This document shows positions 5,923-5,933 of a DNA stretch of 5,933 bases, piece by piece. Position numbers and translations under genes: made by a program. The notes under the pieces are model-generated. The model saw nothing but the letters and a program-made list of their open reading frames with translations, was not told the origin of the DNA and did no database searches. Source of the stretch: an uncultured Mycoplasmatota bacterium (GTDB taxonomy: Bacteria > Bacillota_I > Bacilli_A > RF39 > UBA660); NCBI GenBank assembly GCA_948472605.1, contig CAOKUH010000088.1:1-5933 (forward strand). Reading direction: 5' to 3'. The first letter of the stretch is position 1. The number at the start of each line of letters is the position of its first letter.

Positions 5923-5933
5923 ATTAAGAAGTA

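Noticed and set aside
1..5933. tRNA, rRNA, CRISPR array, insertion sequence or TGA-as-Trp code
   Set aside because: No cloverleaf-like or repeat-spacer pattern and no transposase motifs were seen. All Trp positions in the conserved proteins are TGG and no conserved frame needs TGA to be read through.

Overview
The window is very AT-rich and gene-dense. It reads with the standard bacterial code: Trp is TGG, and every visible gene stops at TAA or TAG. Shine-Dalgarno sites and sigma-A promoters are of the low-GC Gram-positive type. A C-terminal segment of a repetitive surface-protein family, a short spore-morphogenesis protein and a CotS/YsxE-like protein together suggest an uncultured, probably gut-associated, anaerobic member of the Bacilli or Erysipelotrichia/RF39-like Firmicutes. 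The lineage is inferred, not demonstrated.

Layout. Positions 1-512 (+) hold the 3' part of a secreted or surface protein gene that enters from the left, closed by a clear intrinsic terminator (545-575). A sigma-A promoter (617-645) and a strong Shine-Dalgarno then lead into lon (677-2976, +). This ATP-dependent protease gene is complete in its domains. It is interrupted by a single -1 frame change at an A7 run (1465-1471) that is followed at once by a TAG stop, so it appears as an N-terminal half (677-1474) and an AAA+/protease half (1501-2976). After a 114-base gap that contains a possible sigma-E-like promoter come a SpoVID-like LysM protein (3091-3825) and an overlapping YsxE/CotS-like kinase-fold protein (3818-4714), which appear translationally coupled.

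The minus strand carries a convergent pair: a radical SAM protein (5820 down to 4924) and, 35 bases after it, a 70-residue Cys/Pro-rich membrane peptide (4888 down to 4676) whose 3' end overlaps the end of the ysxE-like gene. A perfect TTGACA-16-TATAAT promoter (5846-5873) drives the pair, and a hairpin at 5894-5922 separates it from whatever lies to the right.

How the genes fit together. In Bacillus subtilis the order is lonA-ysxC-hemAXCDBL-spoVID-ysxE. Here lon lies directly beside the spoVID-ysxE-like pair, as if the heme block between them were missing. SpoVID and YsxE act at the forespore surface during coat assembly, so the window hints at a reduced sporulation gene set. The points most worth a second look are the lon frame break, its unusual protease active-site context, the compressed lon-spoVID-ysxE neighbourhood, the YsxE-like protein without kinase catalytic residues, and the radical SAM/small peptide pair.
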